Assembly (NCBI GenBank): GCA_004340125.1 | Contig: SLUK01000011.1 | Location: 36,077-100,076 of the forward strand | Reading direction: 5' to 3' | Source: Harryflintia acetispora | GTDB taxonomy: Bacteria > Bacillota > Clostridia > Oscillospirales > Ruminococcaceae | Length of the DNA: 64,000 nucleotides | Part shown: positions 44,022 to 53,093 of the stretch, in pieces | How positions within the stretch are numbered: position 1 is the stretch's first letter | Layout: each line of letters starts with the position of its first letter | Notes under the pieces: generated by a model | Database searches by the model: none | Seen by the model: the letters and a program-made list of their open reading frames with translations, nothing else | Told to the model about the DNA's origin: nothing | Position numbers and translations under genes: made by a program

Positions 44022-44687
44022 CTATCCATTTCTCAGTTTCTCAATCAGGGTTGCATACCCCTCCTGCTTTCCAAAAAGTGCCGAAGTGCCCAATACAAAG
44101 CCATCTACTCCCATTCCGGAAAGCCGCTGGACGGTCTCTGGAGAGATCGCCCCATCCACCATCAGACGAAAGGGGTAACGAGACTTATATCTCGCCGCCT
44201 CAAGGAGCTTCTCATCGACAAACGGCAGGTACTTCTGCCCGGAAAATCCGGGCATCACCGTCATTATCATTAGATAATCCACAAGACTCAAGAGCTCCTT
44301 TACCGTATCCAGCGAAGTGCCGGGGTTCAGCGCGATCCCCGCCCTACTCCCCGATAATCGGATTTTCATCAGGGTGCGTACCACCTCCCGGTCCGCCTCG
44401 GGATGGACATACAGAATATCTACGCCTAGTTCTGAGAAAAGCCCGACATATCTTCCCGGGTCTTCCACCATCAGATGGACATCCACCAGCTTTTGAGTGT
44501 TTTCTCTAATACAGCGGATATCTCCCATCCCCAGCGCAAAATTTGGAACGAACCGCCCGTCCATGACATCACAGTGAAAGACATCTGCTCCCGCCTCATC
44601 AAGGGCGCGTACCTCCCGAGCCAAGGAGTCGCAGGGCGCGCACATCATTGATGGACAGAGTAGATTTCCTCTCTCCTTCTCTAACAT
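44022..44687 (-). CDS. ribulose-phosphate / allulose-6-phosphate 3-epimerase-like TIM-barrel enzyme
   Basis: A 221-residue epimerase. Metal and catalytic motifs include HCDVMDGRFVPN, VDVHLMVEDP and LMVDGAI. Several signatures are closer to AlsE (D-allulose-6-phosphate epimerase) than to Rpe: PSMMCAP rather than PSILSAD, MTVMPGFSGQ rather than MSVNPGFGGQ, and LGTSALF rather than AGSAVF. It is the last gene of an operon with an RpiB-like isomerase and ROK kinase, as in allose use. Overlaps the nucleoside hydrolase gene by 7 bases. Confidence 0.82.
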   Translation of the reverse strand: MLEKERGNLLCPSMMCAPCDSLAREVRALDEAGADVFHCDVMDGRFVPNFALGMGDIRCIRENTQKLVDVHLMVEDPGRYVGLFSELGVDILYVHPEADREVVRTLMKIRLSGSRAGIALNPGTSLDTVKELLSLVDYLMIMTVMPGFSGQKYLPFVDEKLLEAARYKSRYPFRLMVDGAISPETVQRLSGMGVDGFVLGTSALFGKQEGYATLIEKLRNG

Positions 44688-45673
44688 AAGGAAAGAAGCC
44701 TTTCACATATAAAATCTGCCGCTCGCCGGCCGTCTACCTCCACACAGACCTCCATCTGCTTCTCCTCGTCTGCGGCAAAGAGTTCCAGGGTCTGCCCAGC
44801 GGTGTAGACACCGTTATGTTCCACCGCTATCCTCATGCGCTCGGTGGTGACCAGCGAGCGGTCGATGTAGGCGGCAACCGCCATCGGATCATAGAGGATG
44901 CACCCTTTCCGGCGGCCGGTACCGTGGAACATCGGTGCCTCAAGATAGACGCTGCAGACTTCGTATAGAAACTTTCCGGTCCTGGTGGAGCTGCGTTTCA
45001 TCCGCTCGATGACGTCCTCATACATCACCGTTCCCTTGTTCGGATTGGTGATATCCAGTCCCACCATGGTAATGGGAATTCCGCTCTCGAAAACGATCTG
45101 TGCAGCGAGCGGATCATGCCAGATATTGAGTTCGGCCACCGACGTCACATTTCCCCTCCCATAAATCGGTTCTCGGCCCATTGCACCGCCCATGAAGACG
45201 ATCTCCCCAATCTCTTCCGCAATGGTGGGGTCCTTGAGCAAAGCCAGCGCCAGGTTGGTCTGTGGCCCGATGAGGAGAATATCCACTTCCTTCGGATATC
45301 GATGCACCTGTTCGATGATAAAATCAGCGGCATGCAACGGCGAAATTTTTCCTTCCACTCCGGGGAGTTCGATCTTTCCCGGCCGGCCCCGCCCATTTTG
45401 ATAGGCTCTCGCCACTTCGGGCACATGTTTTCCACCGAGGGGAAGCTCCATTCCCATCGCGACCGGAATATCAGTACGCGAGGCCTCCATCAGAACCTTA
45501 AGCGCCCCTTGTGTCGCGATCTTTGCCGAGACATTTCCAAAAACAGTGGTGACTCCAATAAGATCCACCTCCTCGCTCGCAATTGCCAGACAGAGCGCCA
45601 ACGGATCGTCCGCATCCACCCCCGCAATTCCAATTCCAGGATCACAGTCGATTATAATTTTTCTTGGTTTCAT
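44681..45673 (-). CDS. inosine-uridine-type nucleoside hydrolase family protein
   Basis: A 330-residue calcium-dependent N-ribohydrolase fold. The N-terminal DCDPGIGIAGVDADDPLAL is the metal-binding motif in its longer variant, followed by GVTTVFGNV and, near residue 225, the DPLAAQIVF-type second Asp region; a C-terminal DPMAVAAYID gives the last Asp ligand. It would cleave an N-glycosidic (or related) bond and free a sugar. ATG 45673 has GAGAGG upstream; an ATG at 45697 is possible. It lies within a sugar-uptake operon, suggesting the imported substrate is a nucleoside or nucleoside-like glycoside. Confidence 0.85.
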   Translation of the reverse strand: MKPRKIIIDCDPGIGIAGVDADDPLALCLAIASEEVDLIGVTTVFGNVSAKIATQGALKVLMEASRTDIPVAMGMELPLGGKHVPEVARAYQNGRGRPGKIELPGVEGKISPLHAADFIIEQVHRYPKEVDILLIGPQTNLALALLKDPTIAEEIGEIVFMGGAMGREPIYGRGNVTSVAELNIWHDPLAAQIVFESGIPITMVGLDITNPNKGTVMYEDVIERMKRSSTRTGKFLYEVCSVYLEAPMFHGTGRRKGCILYDPMAVAAYIDRSLVTTERMRIAVEHNGVYTAGQTLELFAADEEKQMEVCVEVDGRRAADFICERLLSLC

Positions 45674-45700
45674 AGTCTTTTCCTCTCTTTCCTTCATCGC

Positions 45701-47260
45701 TCAGGAAATTCCCAGGAACGCCTTATAAGAAGCCATCATGTTGTCCCTTCCATACTCATCCACAACACTTTGGATATCCTGCGCCGCAAGATCAAGCGCC
45801 TGCTGAACTGTGGACTGTCCGGACAGGGCCTCGGATGCCCGCAGATCCACGATCTCCTGGATCCGCTCTACTCCCGGAAGGCTGAGTTCTGGCACAGCAT
45901 TCGGATGGTTCTGTGCCTGAATATTCACGTCTACCCGACGCTGGGCGTCGTCCGGGTTCCAGCCGAACTCGGAACAGCGTGAAATATCCTCTGCGTGTGA
46001 GTTGCGCCAAGGGGTGAAGTAGCTCAATGGATTGTAGATGTCCAGGCTGCTCTCCTTTTTTCCTGCAATCAGCTTGATGAATCCCCAGGCCTCGTCTTTG
46101 TGCTCGGAGGTGGTGGTGATGTAGAGCGCCCAGCCTCCATAGGCCTGATAGGGGGTGAATTTGATCTCGTCGCTCTTTTTCCACTCCCCGCTCTTCCAGT
46201 CGTACCATTCCTGTACGCCCGGAACCAGCGCATAGCCGAGCTTGCCCTCGACCACCGATCCCTCCTCATAAGCGGAGGTCGCGGTGTCATCCCAGTCGAA
46301 AGAAATCAGCGAGGTGCCGTTGACGATCTGGCTGATAACGTCCCCGCGTGCGGTATCCAGTCCCGGCTTCATAAAATTGTCGACCATGTACTTCATCGTC
46401 TCCAGCCCTTTGACATAGCCGGGATTGTTAATGATGACATTCATATCAGTGTCAAAATACATCGCGCCCTGAGGGTGGTCTGCATCGGTTGGACAGACCG
46501 CATAGTCTGCGAAGAAGGCATTGGCGTAGTAGTTGCTGTGCCCCCCCTTGGTCACCGCCGTCAGAAACGGGAAGTGCTCCTCGGGCTTGCCGTCCCCGGC
46601 CCAGTCCTTGCCCTTAAAAAATTGACAGACCTCGATAAGCTCGTCCATCGTCTGTGGAACGCGCAGCTCCTTATCTGTCTCCTGCCGGAAAGCCTGTTTC
46701 CACTGCTCGTCCTCAAACACGTCCCGGCGGTAGATCATGATCAGCACGTCGCCGTCCACTGTAATACAGTAATTTTCTCCGTTCCACATGTTGCGGATCT
46801 TCATACCGTGCGGAACATCGTTCCAGTCAAAGTCCGGATCGTCCTTGTCTCGCTCGATATAGTCGTCAAGTACCTGCACATAGCCCAGTTCGCTCAAACT
46901 CGCCTTCCAGGAACTCGGCGCCAAGAACATGTCAAAATCGGTGCTTTTGGTCGCAGCCGCCTGTGCGAGTTTGGAAAACATGTCCTCCTGTGGAATCTCC
47001 GAAATGGTTACCCGATTTCCCGTCTGTTCCTCGTAAAGCTGGGCGTTCTTGGCGATGGCCGCCACCACCGAGGGACCAACGGTAGTCATGATGTTGAGTT
47101 CGACCCCGCCCTTTTCTTCCTGTGTACTCTGAACGCCAGAGGTGGGAATCTCCTGAGATTGGGAGCCTTCCGTCTGCGATTTCGACGAAGAGCCCGCGCA
47201 CCCTGCGAGCAGGGAGAGGGAAAGCAGCAGCGCTGGTAAGCGTGTTTTGATTGTCTTCAT
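45701..47260 (-). CDS. ABC sugar-type substrate-binding lipoprotein
   Basis: A 519-residue family 1 extracellular solute-binding protein with a signal peptide and lipobox LLAGC (Cys21), then a Ser/Gln-rich linker. It has the usual bilobal sequence pattern (DMFLAPSSWKASLSELGYV near residue 115). Larger than the frl lipoprotein. It would feed the two permeases encoded just upstream (47292 and 48161). GAGGAGG lies before ATG 47260. The ligand is inferred to be the compound cleaved or isomerised by the rest of the operon. Confidence 0.9.
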   Translation of the reverse strand: MKTIKTRLPALLLSLSLLAGCAGSSSKSQTEGSQSQEIPTSGVQSTQEEKGGVELNIMTTVGPSVVAAIAKNAQLYEEQTGNRVTISEIPQEDMFSKLAQAAATKSTDFDMFLAPSSWKASLSELGYVQVLDDYIERDKDDPDFDWNDVPHGMKIRNMWNGENYCITVDGDVLIMIYRRDVFEDEQWKQAFRQETDKELRVPQTMDELIEVCQFFKGKDWAGDGKPEEHFPFLTAVTKGGHSNYYANAFFADYAVCPTDADHPQGAMYFDTDMNVIINNPGYVKGLETMKYMVDNFMKPGLDTARGDVISQIVNGTSLISFDWDDTATSAYEEGSVVEGKLGYALVPGVQEWYDWKSGEWKKSDEIKFTPYQAYGGWALYITTTSEHKDEAWGFIKLIAGKKESSLDIYNPLSYFTPWRNSHAEDISRCSEFGWNPDDAQRRVDVNIQAQNHPNAVPELSLPGVERIQEIVDLRASEALSGQSTVQQALDLAAQDIQSVVDEYGRDNMMASYKAFLGIS

Positions 47261-47291
47261 AAAAATCCTCCTCTTTTAGTTTGACGGCCTC

Positions 47292-48164
47292 TCAGCTTTT
47301 AAGCGCCCCTGCAGAGAGCCCGCGTACGATGTATTTGTTGGCTGCAATTTCAATGACCAGCATGGGAATCATCACATAAGTCGCCTGCGCCGCAATTTCT
47401 GCATACCGTGGCCCCGAGTGGGATACCATCCCCGCAATCTGAAACGGAAGAGTCTTGGCCTTATTGAAGGTGAGCGTCAGGGCGTAGAGAAACTCGTTCC
47501 AAGAAAAGGCAAAGCTGAAAAGAAACGCCACAAAGATTCCCGGCACCACCATCGGCACCACGATTTGAAAGAAAATCCCGATTCGGGACATCCCATCCAC
47601 CATGGCCGCCTCTTCAATCTCCACCGGAACATCCTTAAAGAAGTCGCTCAGCATCCAGGTGACCAACGGGATGTTCATAGCGGCGTACACCAGGACCATC
47701 GTCAAGTTCTTATCCGTCATCCCGGCCCGCAAAAAGAGAACATAATAGGGCATGGCCAGGGCCACCGGCGGGAACATCCGCTGGGCCAGGATAAAAAAGC
47801 TGATGTTCTCGTTTTTGATCCGTCCATAGGAAAAGCGGGTGAGCCCATAGGCCACGGCGCTCCCCATCAGTACCGAGAGCAGAGCACCAAACAAGGCATC
47901 GGTCAGGCTGTTCCTGGTCGCGGAAAAAATCTGGCCGGAGACGCCCGATGCCTGTTTGTTAAACCCGAAGGCCATTCGCCAGGCCTCCAGCGTCGGCTGA
48001 TAATCGACAAACGGAATCAGACTTGGCCGGATGGAATAGACCTCGGACTGGGTCTTGAAGGAGGTCACGATCATGTAGTACACTGGAAAGATGGCGACCA
48101 CCACGAAGATAAGGATCAGTCCCATCAGCAGAAGATTTTTCAGCCGTCTTTTCATACCGCTCAC
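47292..48164 (-). CDS. ABC sugar transporter permease, MalG/CUT1 type
   Basis: A 290-residue permease with six hydrophobic segments and the EAA loop VEIEEAAMVDGMSRIGIF near residue 190. It overlaps the MalF-type gene by 4 bases (ATGA), so the pair is co-translated. No ATPase is in the operon. Confidence 0.88.
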   Translation of the reverse strand: MSGMKRRLKNLLLMGLILIFVVVAIFPVYYMIVTSFKTQSEVYSIRPSLIPFVDYQPTLEAWRMAFGFNKQASGVSGQIFSATRNSLTDALFGALLSVLMGSAVAYGLTRFSYGRIKNENISFFILAQRMFPPVALAMPYYVLFLRAGMTDKNLTMVLVYAAMNIPLVTWMLSDFFKDVPVEIEEAAMVDGMSRIGIFFQIVVPMVVPGIFVAFLFSFAFSWNEFLYALTLTFNKAKTLPFQIAGMVSHSGPRYAEIAAQATYVMIPMLVIEIAANKYIVRGLSAGALKS

Positions 48165-49051
48165 TCCCCCTTTCCCGACTGCCCCTTGCGGCGCATGAGC
48201 CTCATCACGAGCATAAAAACCATGTTGGTCAGCAACACGAGCACCCAGCCCATCGCTGTCATATAGCCGATGTTGAAGGTCCTGAAATGGGCGTTATAGG
48301 CGTAAATTGTGATGTTTTCCGTTGCACTGCCGGGCCCGCCACTGGTGAGGATGTAGATGGTGTCAAAGATTTTGATCGCATCGATCAGCCGCAGCAGGAG
48401 GATGGAGGACAGATAAGGGCTCAATAACGGCAGAACGATGTAATGCAGCATTTGCCATCCGCCTGCACCGTCTACACGCGCCGCCTCTCGGACGCTCATT
48501 TCCTGCGACTCCAGGGCAGTGTAAAGATAAAGCGCCACAAAGGGCATCCACTGCCAGACATCCACCATGACGATGGAGAAGACCGCCGTCAGGGGACTGC
48601 CCAGCCACATTACCCTGGGCAGACCGAGCGCCTCGAGAAAATAATTGACTGGACCGCTGTTGAAATCGAGCATAATACGCCAGATGTGGGCCATCCCAAT
48701 TGGGGTGAGCAAGATGGGAATGCTCACCAACACCCGACTGACCATCGAGAACCGCCCCCGCAAACCGTGCAGCAGTAGCGCGAGTATGGTGCCCAAAACC
48801 ATCTGAAAAAAGACCGAGAGCAGAATGTAGCACAGGGTCATGAGCAGTGCGTGGTGGAACCGCTCGTCTTTGACGAGCTGGATCAGGTTTTGCAGCCCGA
48901 CCCACTGGATTCCTCCCGAGCCCGCCTGCCAGCGGCAAAACACCAAGTAGAGGGAAAAGAAGAGCGGAAAGATGCTCAGTAACACCAAATATCCAAGCCC
49001 CGGCAACAAAAACAGGAGCTTGCTTTTCCTATCTTTGGTTCGGCTCATCAC
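48161..49051 (-). CDS. ABC sugar transporter permease, MalF/CUT1 type
   Basis: A 296-residue permease with about six hydrophobic segments. The EAA loop reads EMSVREAARVDGAGGWQML, near residue 187. The N-terminal basic stretch RTKDRKSK precedes TM1. It overlaps the RpiB-like gene by 23 bases and is followed by its MalG-type partner. Confidence 0.88.
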   Translation of the reverse strand: MMSRTKDRKSKLLFLLPGLGYLVLLSIFPLFFSLYLVFCRWQAGSGGIQWVGLQNLIQLVKDERFHHALLMTLCYILLSVFFQMVLGTILALLLHGLRGRFSMVSRVLVSIPILLTPIGMAHIWRIMLDFNSGPVNYFLEALGLPRVMWLGSPLTAVFSIVMVDVWQWMPFVALYLYTALESQEMSVREAARVDGAGGWQMLHYIVLPLLSPYLSSILLLRLIDAIKIFDTIYILTSGGPGSATENITIYAYNAHFRTFNIGYMTAMGWVLVLLTNMVFMLVMRLMRRKGQSGKGE

Positions 49052-49490
49052 GCTTCCCCCTTTCCAAGAGATCCATCATCTCAAGTCTTGCCGCATGCCG
49101 CCCTCCCTCGAAGGGAGTACTCAGCCAAACATCTGCGATCATAAACGCCAACTCGCTCCCCACCACCCGTGCGCCCAATGCCAGAATGTTACTGTCGTTG
49201 TGGCAGCGGGAAAGCTTGGCCGAATAAGGCTCCGAACAGACCACGCAGCGTATGCCCTGAAAGCGGTTCGCACAGATCGAAACCCCGATCCCGGTTCCGC
49301 AAAAAAGCATACCTCGCGCATATTCTCCCTGGCTGACCGCACGGGCCACCCGGGCCGCGTAAACGGGATAATCCACTCGGTCGGTCGTATCGCAGCCAAG
49401 GTCCACATAGGGTATTCCCTTATCCTGAAGATGCTGCTTCATCTGCTCTTTGAGTGGATAACCGACGTGGTCGCTTCCCAGTACAATCAT
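49029..49490 (-). CDS. RpiB/LacAB-family sugar-phosphate isomerase
   Basis: A 153-residue isomerase of the RpiB family, which interconverts ribose-5-P and ribulose-5-P or allose-6-P and allulose-6-P. GSDHVGYPLKE at the N terminus and the catalytic Cys in LFCGTGIGVSI (about residue 65) are intact; the HNDSNILALGARV block is typical. It overlaps the ROK kinase gene by 4 bases upstream. RpiB enzymes are the known allose-6-phosphate isomerases, in line with the AlsE-like epimerase in this operon. Confidence 0.9.
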   Translation of the reverse strand: MIVLGSDHVGYPLKEQMKQHLQDKGIPYVDLGCDTTDRVDYPVYAARVARAVSQGEYARGMLFCGTGIGVSICANRFQGIRCVVCSEPYSAKLSRCHNDSNILALGARVVGSELAFMIADVWLSTPFEGGRHAARLEMMDLLERGKRDEPNQR

Positions 49491-50455
49491 ATGCTCATCC
49501 TCCTTTCCTCCTTAATGCATACACCGGTTTTGAGCCCTTCGAGCGCTGAATAGGCGGCCCCCAAAATCCCGTTCCGTGGGTCGGCGTCCGAAAGCAGAAT
49601 TTCCACGTCCTCCCCGGGATAGGGCTTACGGGTATGGGACCGGATATCCTCAAGAAATTGCTCCAGAGGAAATCCCTTCATGCTCAGCACTCCCCCGCCC
49701 AAAATCACATAATCGGGGTCGAAAATGTTGATCTCCGCTACCACCGGGATAGACAGGTCCCGTACGAATTCTTCCAGTATCGGCTGTTCACCGTAACGAA
49801 GGAACAGCTCGTCGATCTCGGTTTGAGGAAAGTTTACCCTTGCGATCTCCTCCAGCCTGCGCCCCGCCGCATACCGCTCCACACATCCGACATTTCCACA
49901 GTTGCACAGCGCCTTCCTTCCGGGAAGCTGAAAGTGTCCAAGCTCTCCGGCCGCCCCGTGCTTCCCTCTCCAAAACGAGCCCCCCAAGCGAATAGAATTC
50001 CCTATCCCGCTGCCGACAAAAATTCCGACCACGGACTTTTCTCTCCCGATCCCCCGCGCTACAATTTCGTAAAGCAGCAGGTGATTGACATCCTTATCAA
50101 TGAACACCGGGACTCCCAGCCTTTTCCGTAGGATAGAGACGATCGGTAGCCCATCGAAGCCTTCCAGATTCGGCGTCGAATAAAGGGTCTGCCTGTCCCG
50201 GCTGATCGCGGAAGGAAACCCGATCGAAACCGCGCGCGGAAACTGGAAATGCTCCTGTATCAGGTAGTCCGAGATGTATTGCACGAGCAAATCAACCGAA
50301 TTTTCCCGATGGGAAATTTTAAAGCTCCGGTCGGTATGGTGATGTAGGAGCTTACCTCCGTCATCTACAGCGCCGATCCGAAAATTGGTGCCGCCGATGT
50401 CGATCCCGATCACGTAGCTCTCCCTCATGTCAAAGCCGCTCTCTTGTGTGCGCAC
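49487..50455 (-). CDS. ROK family sugar kinase
   Basis: A 322-residue ROK protein without an N-terminal helix-turn-helix, so a kinase rather than a repressor. The ATP motif IGIDIGGTNFRIG is near residue 20, and the zinc-binding CNCGNVGCVERYAAG near residue 195. GTG 50455 follows GGGAGG by 6-7 bases; ATG 50428 is an alternative. It is the first gene of the - strand operon, under a promoter with LacI-type operators. Expected to phosphorylate the imported sugar (an AlsK-like role) before the RpiB-like and AlsE-like steps. Confidence 0.88.
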   Translation of the reverse strand: MRTQESGFDMRESYVIGIDIGGTNFRIGAVDDGGKLLHHHTDRSFKISHRENSVDLLVQYISDYLIQEHFQFPRAVSIGFPSAISRDRQTLYSTPNLEGFDGLPIVSILRKRLGVPVFIDKDVNHLLLYEIVARGIGREKSVVGIFVGSGIGNSIRLGGSFWRGKHGAAGELGHFQLPGRKALCNCGNVGCVERYAAGRRLEEIARVNFPQTEIDELFLRYGEQPILEEFVRDLSIPVVAEINIFDPDYVILGGGVLSMKGFPLEQFLEDIRSHTRKPYPGEDVEILLSDADPRNGILGAAYSALEGLKTGVCIKEERRMSI

Positions 50456-50472
50456 AGCGCCACCTCCCGAAA

Positions 50473-50540
50473 ATTATCATTAGGAGAATCGTTTCACCAA
50501 ATAGATTAAAAAAGAACCGCAGTGGCGGTGAATCGTTTTT
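50473..50540 (-). promoter_or_regulatory. promoter of the sugar operon with two candidate LacI operators
   Basis: TTTGGT (50501-50496) and GATAAT (50478-50473) on the - strand are 17 bases apart. GAATCGTTTC, an imperfect CG-centred palindrome (50486-50495), lies in the spacer, and GAATCGTTTT recurs at 50530-50539. The CG centre suits LacI proteins, such as the divergent one at 50725. Confidence 0.6.
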
Positions 50541-50636
50541 CTACATACAGAATACTTCTTCTTTACCAGAAAGTCAATAGAATATTTAAAAAATTTGTCG
50601 ATTATTTTGTTTTCATCTTTCTCAAGGAAAAACAAG

Positions 50637-50665
50637 TTGCTTCTCTCAGAAGAACCGTTTATACT
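50637..50665 (+). promoter_or_regulatory. promoter of the LacI regulator
   Basis: TTGCTT (50637-50642) and TATACT (50660-50665), 17 bases apart, about 60 bases before the ATG. Confidence 0.7.
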
Positions 50666-50724
50666 AATATCAACATCTCCCCGGCCATTCGAGGGCCGTG
50701 CTGTGACAGAAAGGTGGACTGTGA

Positions 50725-51699
50725 ATGGCCACAATCAAGGACATTGCGCAATATGCCAATGTCGCGCCCAGCACCGTTTCCTATGTGCTGAACAATACCA
50801 AGAATGTTACCCCCGAGACTCGAGAGAGGGTTCTTAGAGCTGCCAGGCATTTTGACTATCATCCCAATCAGCTGGCCCGCAGCCTTAAAACGAGGCGTTC
50901 CCACACCATCGGGATTATCGTGCCGGACATTGCCAACGCCTTTTTTACCGAAATCGTACAAGGAATCGAGGAGACCGCGAGCCGGGAAGAATACAGCCTC
51001 ATCCTCTGCTCTTCCAGCGAAAGCCAGGAAAAAGAGGAGCGCTGCCTGCAAACTCTGCTTAGCCGCGAGGTGGACGGATTGATCATCCTAGGAACTGGAA
51101 AGAAACTTACCTACCAGTCTATCGCCGTACCCACCATCACGGTAGACCGCAACCTCGACACCCAATATGGTTCGGTGACGGTGGATAATGTCAAGGGTGG
51201 CTTTATAGCCACGGATTATCTTTTGCAGAAATATTCGGGCGAGGTGTTGATGCTCACTTCCGATCTACTGACCAATACCTATCAGGAACGCTTTGAGGGC
51301 TACCGTCAAGCCCTCCAGAAACGGAGCCTGCCATTTCGGGAGAAGCTCATCCTGCACTGCCCCGTTAGTTATGCGGGCGGCATGGACGCTGTGGGAGCCG
51401 CGCTGGGGAAGGGTCTTTCTTTCGGTAGTGTATTCGCCGCCAACGACCTGATTGCGCTTGGTGCGATCAAAGCCCTCCTGCTTAAGGGACTACGCGTCCC
51501 CACCGACATTGCGGTTGTAGGGTACGACGACATTCCCGCAGCGGAATTTACCTCCCCCTCCCTTACCACCATCCGGCAGCCACAAAAAGAAATGGGGCAC
51601 TTAGCGGCAAAAATTCTGATCGAAAAAATCACAGAAAAGTCGAACCAACCCCGACACATTGTTTTGGATCCTGCCCTTGTTGTCCGGGAGTCGGCATAA
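50725..51699 (+). CDS. LacI family transcriptional regulator
   Basis: A 324-residue repressor. The N-terminal helix-turn-helix is TIKDIAQYANVAPSTVSYVL (residues 3-22) with a hinge helix LARSLKTRRSHTIG; the periplasmic-binding-like core has GLIILGTGK and the C-terminal VVGYDDIPAAEFTSPSLTTI. AAAGGTGG precedes ATG 50725. It is divergent from the ROK-led operon and likely represses it, released by a sugar or sugar phosphate. 51700-51842 after it is AT-rich without a gene. Confidence 0.92.
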   Translation: MATIKDIAQYANVAPSTVSYVLNNTKNVTPETRERVLRAARHFDYHPNQLARSLKTRRSHTIGIIVPDIANAFFTEIVQGIEETASREEYSLILCSSSESQEKEERCLQTLLSREVDGLIILGTGKKLTYQSIAVPTITVDRNLDTQYGSVTVDNVKGGFIATDYLLQKYSGEVLMLTSDLLTNTYQERFEGYRQALQKRSLPFREKLILHCPVSYAGGMDAVGAALGKGLSFGSVFAANDLIALGAIKALLLKGLRVPTDIAVVGYDDIPAAEFTSPSLTTIRQPQKEMGHLAAKILIEKITEKSNQPRHIVLDPALVVRESA

Positions 51700-51842
51700 A
51701 TTATACTTTCTTTTTAGAGAGATGCATTATCTTCGGCAGAAATTTTCATCTCATGAGTGATTTAGTGTCATGAAAAGTTGTAAATAAAAATTTTTAAATT
51801 TAAGCTCATTTTAATAGTCTATTATGTAAAAAAGAACTTTTG

Positions 51843-51871
51843 GTCGCACCCCTCACGGGGTGCGACTGTTT
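51843..51871 (+). repeat. solitary half CRISPR repeat acting as a hairpin
   Basis: The first 22 bases are identical to the array repeat (GTCGCACCCCTCACGGGG and TGCG). It then diverges to AC, which completes a 10-bp stem GTCGCACCCC/GGGGTGCGAC, and is followed by TGTTTTT. It lies 9.2 kb upstream of the array, before the decayed recombinase. It could end leftover transcription or be the scar of a lost array edge. Confidence 0.85.
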
Positions 51872-51995
51872 TTCAACGGTATTTTTCCCCTTTAGTCGTC
51901 GAAAAGGGACTTTGGGCAAAAGGGCAGTTTGATTTTTCTCTCGATGAGATAAACAAAACTGGTATGCAGCCTCCCATATCATCCAGTTAACGCAG

Positions 51996-52939
51996 GTGAG
52001 CGCATTCAAGAAAAACGTCAAAAAGCAGAGGGTAGCCGCCTATTGTCGGGTTTCTACCGACCGGGACGATCAGGCAAATTCTCTGGAAAGTCAAAAACGT
52101 TATTTTACTCAGTATATTGAAAGCAACCTTTTGTGGGAACTCAGCGAAATCTATGTCGATGAGGGCATCACCGGTACCTCCACCAAGAAACGCGCCGCTT
52201 TCAACTGTATGATTGCGGATGCCCAAAATCACTGCTTTGAGCTGATCGTCACCAAGGAGATCAGCCGTTTTGCCTGCAACACGCTGGACAGCATTTTCTA
52301 CACCCGGAAGCTCAAGGAGTTGGGAATCGGCGTGATCTTTCTCAACGACGGCGTTAACACCCTTGTCCCGGACGCAGAGCTTCGATTGACCATTCTCTTC
52401 TCCATTGCGCAGGAGGAGAGCCGCAAGACCTCCGAACGAGTAAAATGGGGGCAAAAACGCAGGATGGAACAGGGCGTAGTTTTCGGGCGGGACCTTCTGG
52501 GCTACGATGTGCAAGGTGGGAAACTCCTGATCAACGAATCCGCCGCCGAAATTGTCCGGTCTGCGCTGCAGCTAGACGAAAAGAATCATGCCGCCAAAAA
52601 AATGAGGAGGGGCTGCTGCGCCTGGAGAAAAAGCGGCAGGAATTATTGGAGCTTTACCTAGAGCACAGCATCACCAAGGCCGAATTCCAACACACAGCCG
52701 CCAAATGCGACGGCGAGATGGCCCGGATACAGGAAGCGCAAAGGGATCAAACCGCACAATCTGATTAACCAGAAGTGCGGCTTAGGCAGGTGGAAGCGCT
52801 CATCGATGGGACCGAGTGGGACGACACCTTTTACCGGCATATCCTTGAGCGAATCACCATACACCCTGACAACACCCTCGAAATTTCCCTTATGCAGCTG
52901 TCCCAGAGCCTGTGCTACTCCTTCGGCCAATCGGATTGA
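51996..52939 (+). pseudogene. decayed serine recombinase
   Basis: The first 190 codons encode a serine recombinase catalytic domain with the Ser in CRVSTDRDDQ and SRFACNTLDS (GTG start 51996), and the beginning of the DNA-binding domain (VFGRDLLGYDV). After SALQLDEKN the sequence jumps to the C-terminal coiled coil in another frame (LRLEKKRQELLELYLEHSI), and a third segment near 52780-52939 carries the usual end, RITIHPDNTLEISLMQL. So a deletion removed most of the recombinase and zinc-ribbon domains and at least two frame changes occurred. It is unrelated in detail to the intact recombinase at 41030. Confidence 0.82.
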
Positions 52940-53023
52940 TTTGCGGCAATTTTGCCTCCACGAAAGGTACCGAGGCTGTAAAGTTGCATCTTGCTTGCCT
53001 CCCGCAGCCAAGCGGCCAAGCTG

Positions 53024-53052
53024 TTGACTTTTAATGAAAATTGTAATATCAT
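53024..53052 (+). promoter_or_regulatory. promoter of the cas operon
   Basis: TTGACT (53024-53029) and TATCAT (53047-53052), 17 bases apart, about 40 bases upstream of the cas3 start. The region 52940-53023 shows no other feature. Confidence 0.7.
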
Positions 53053-53093
53053 TAAGGTAATAACTATGCAAAATTAACCAAAACAAGAAAACC

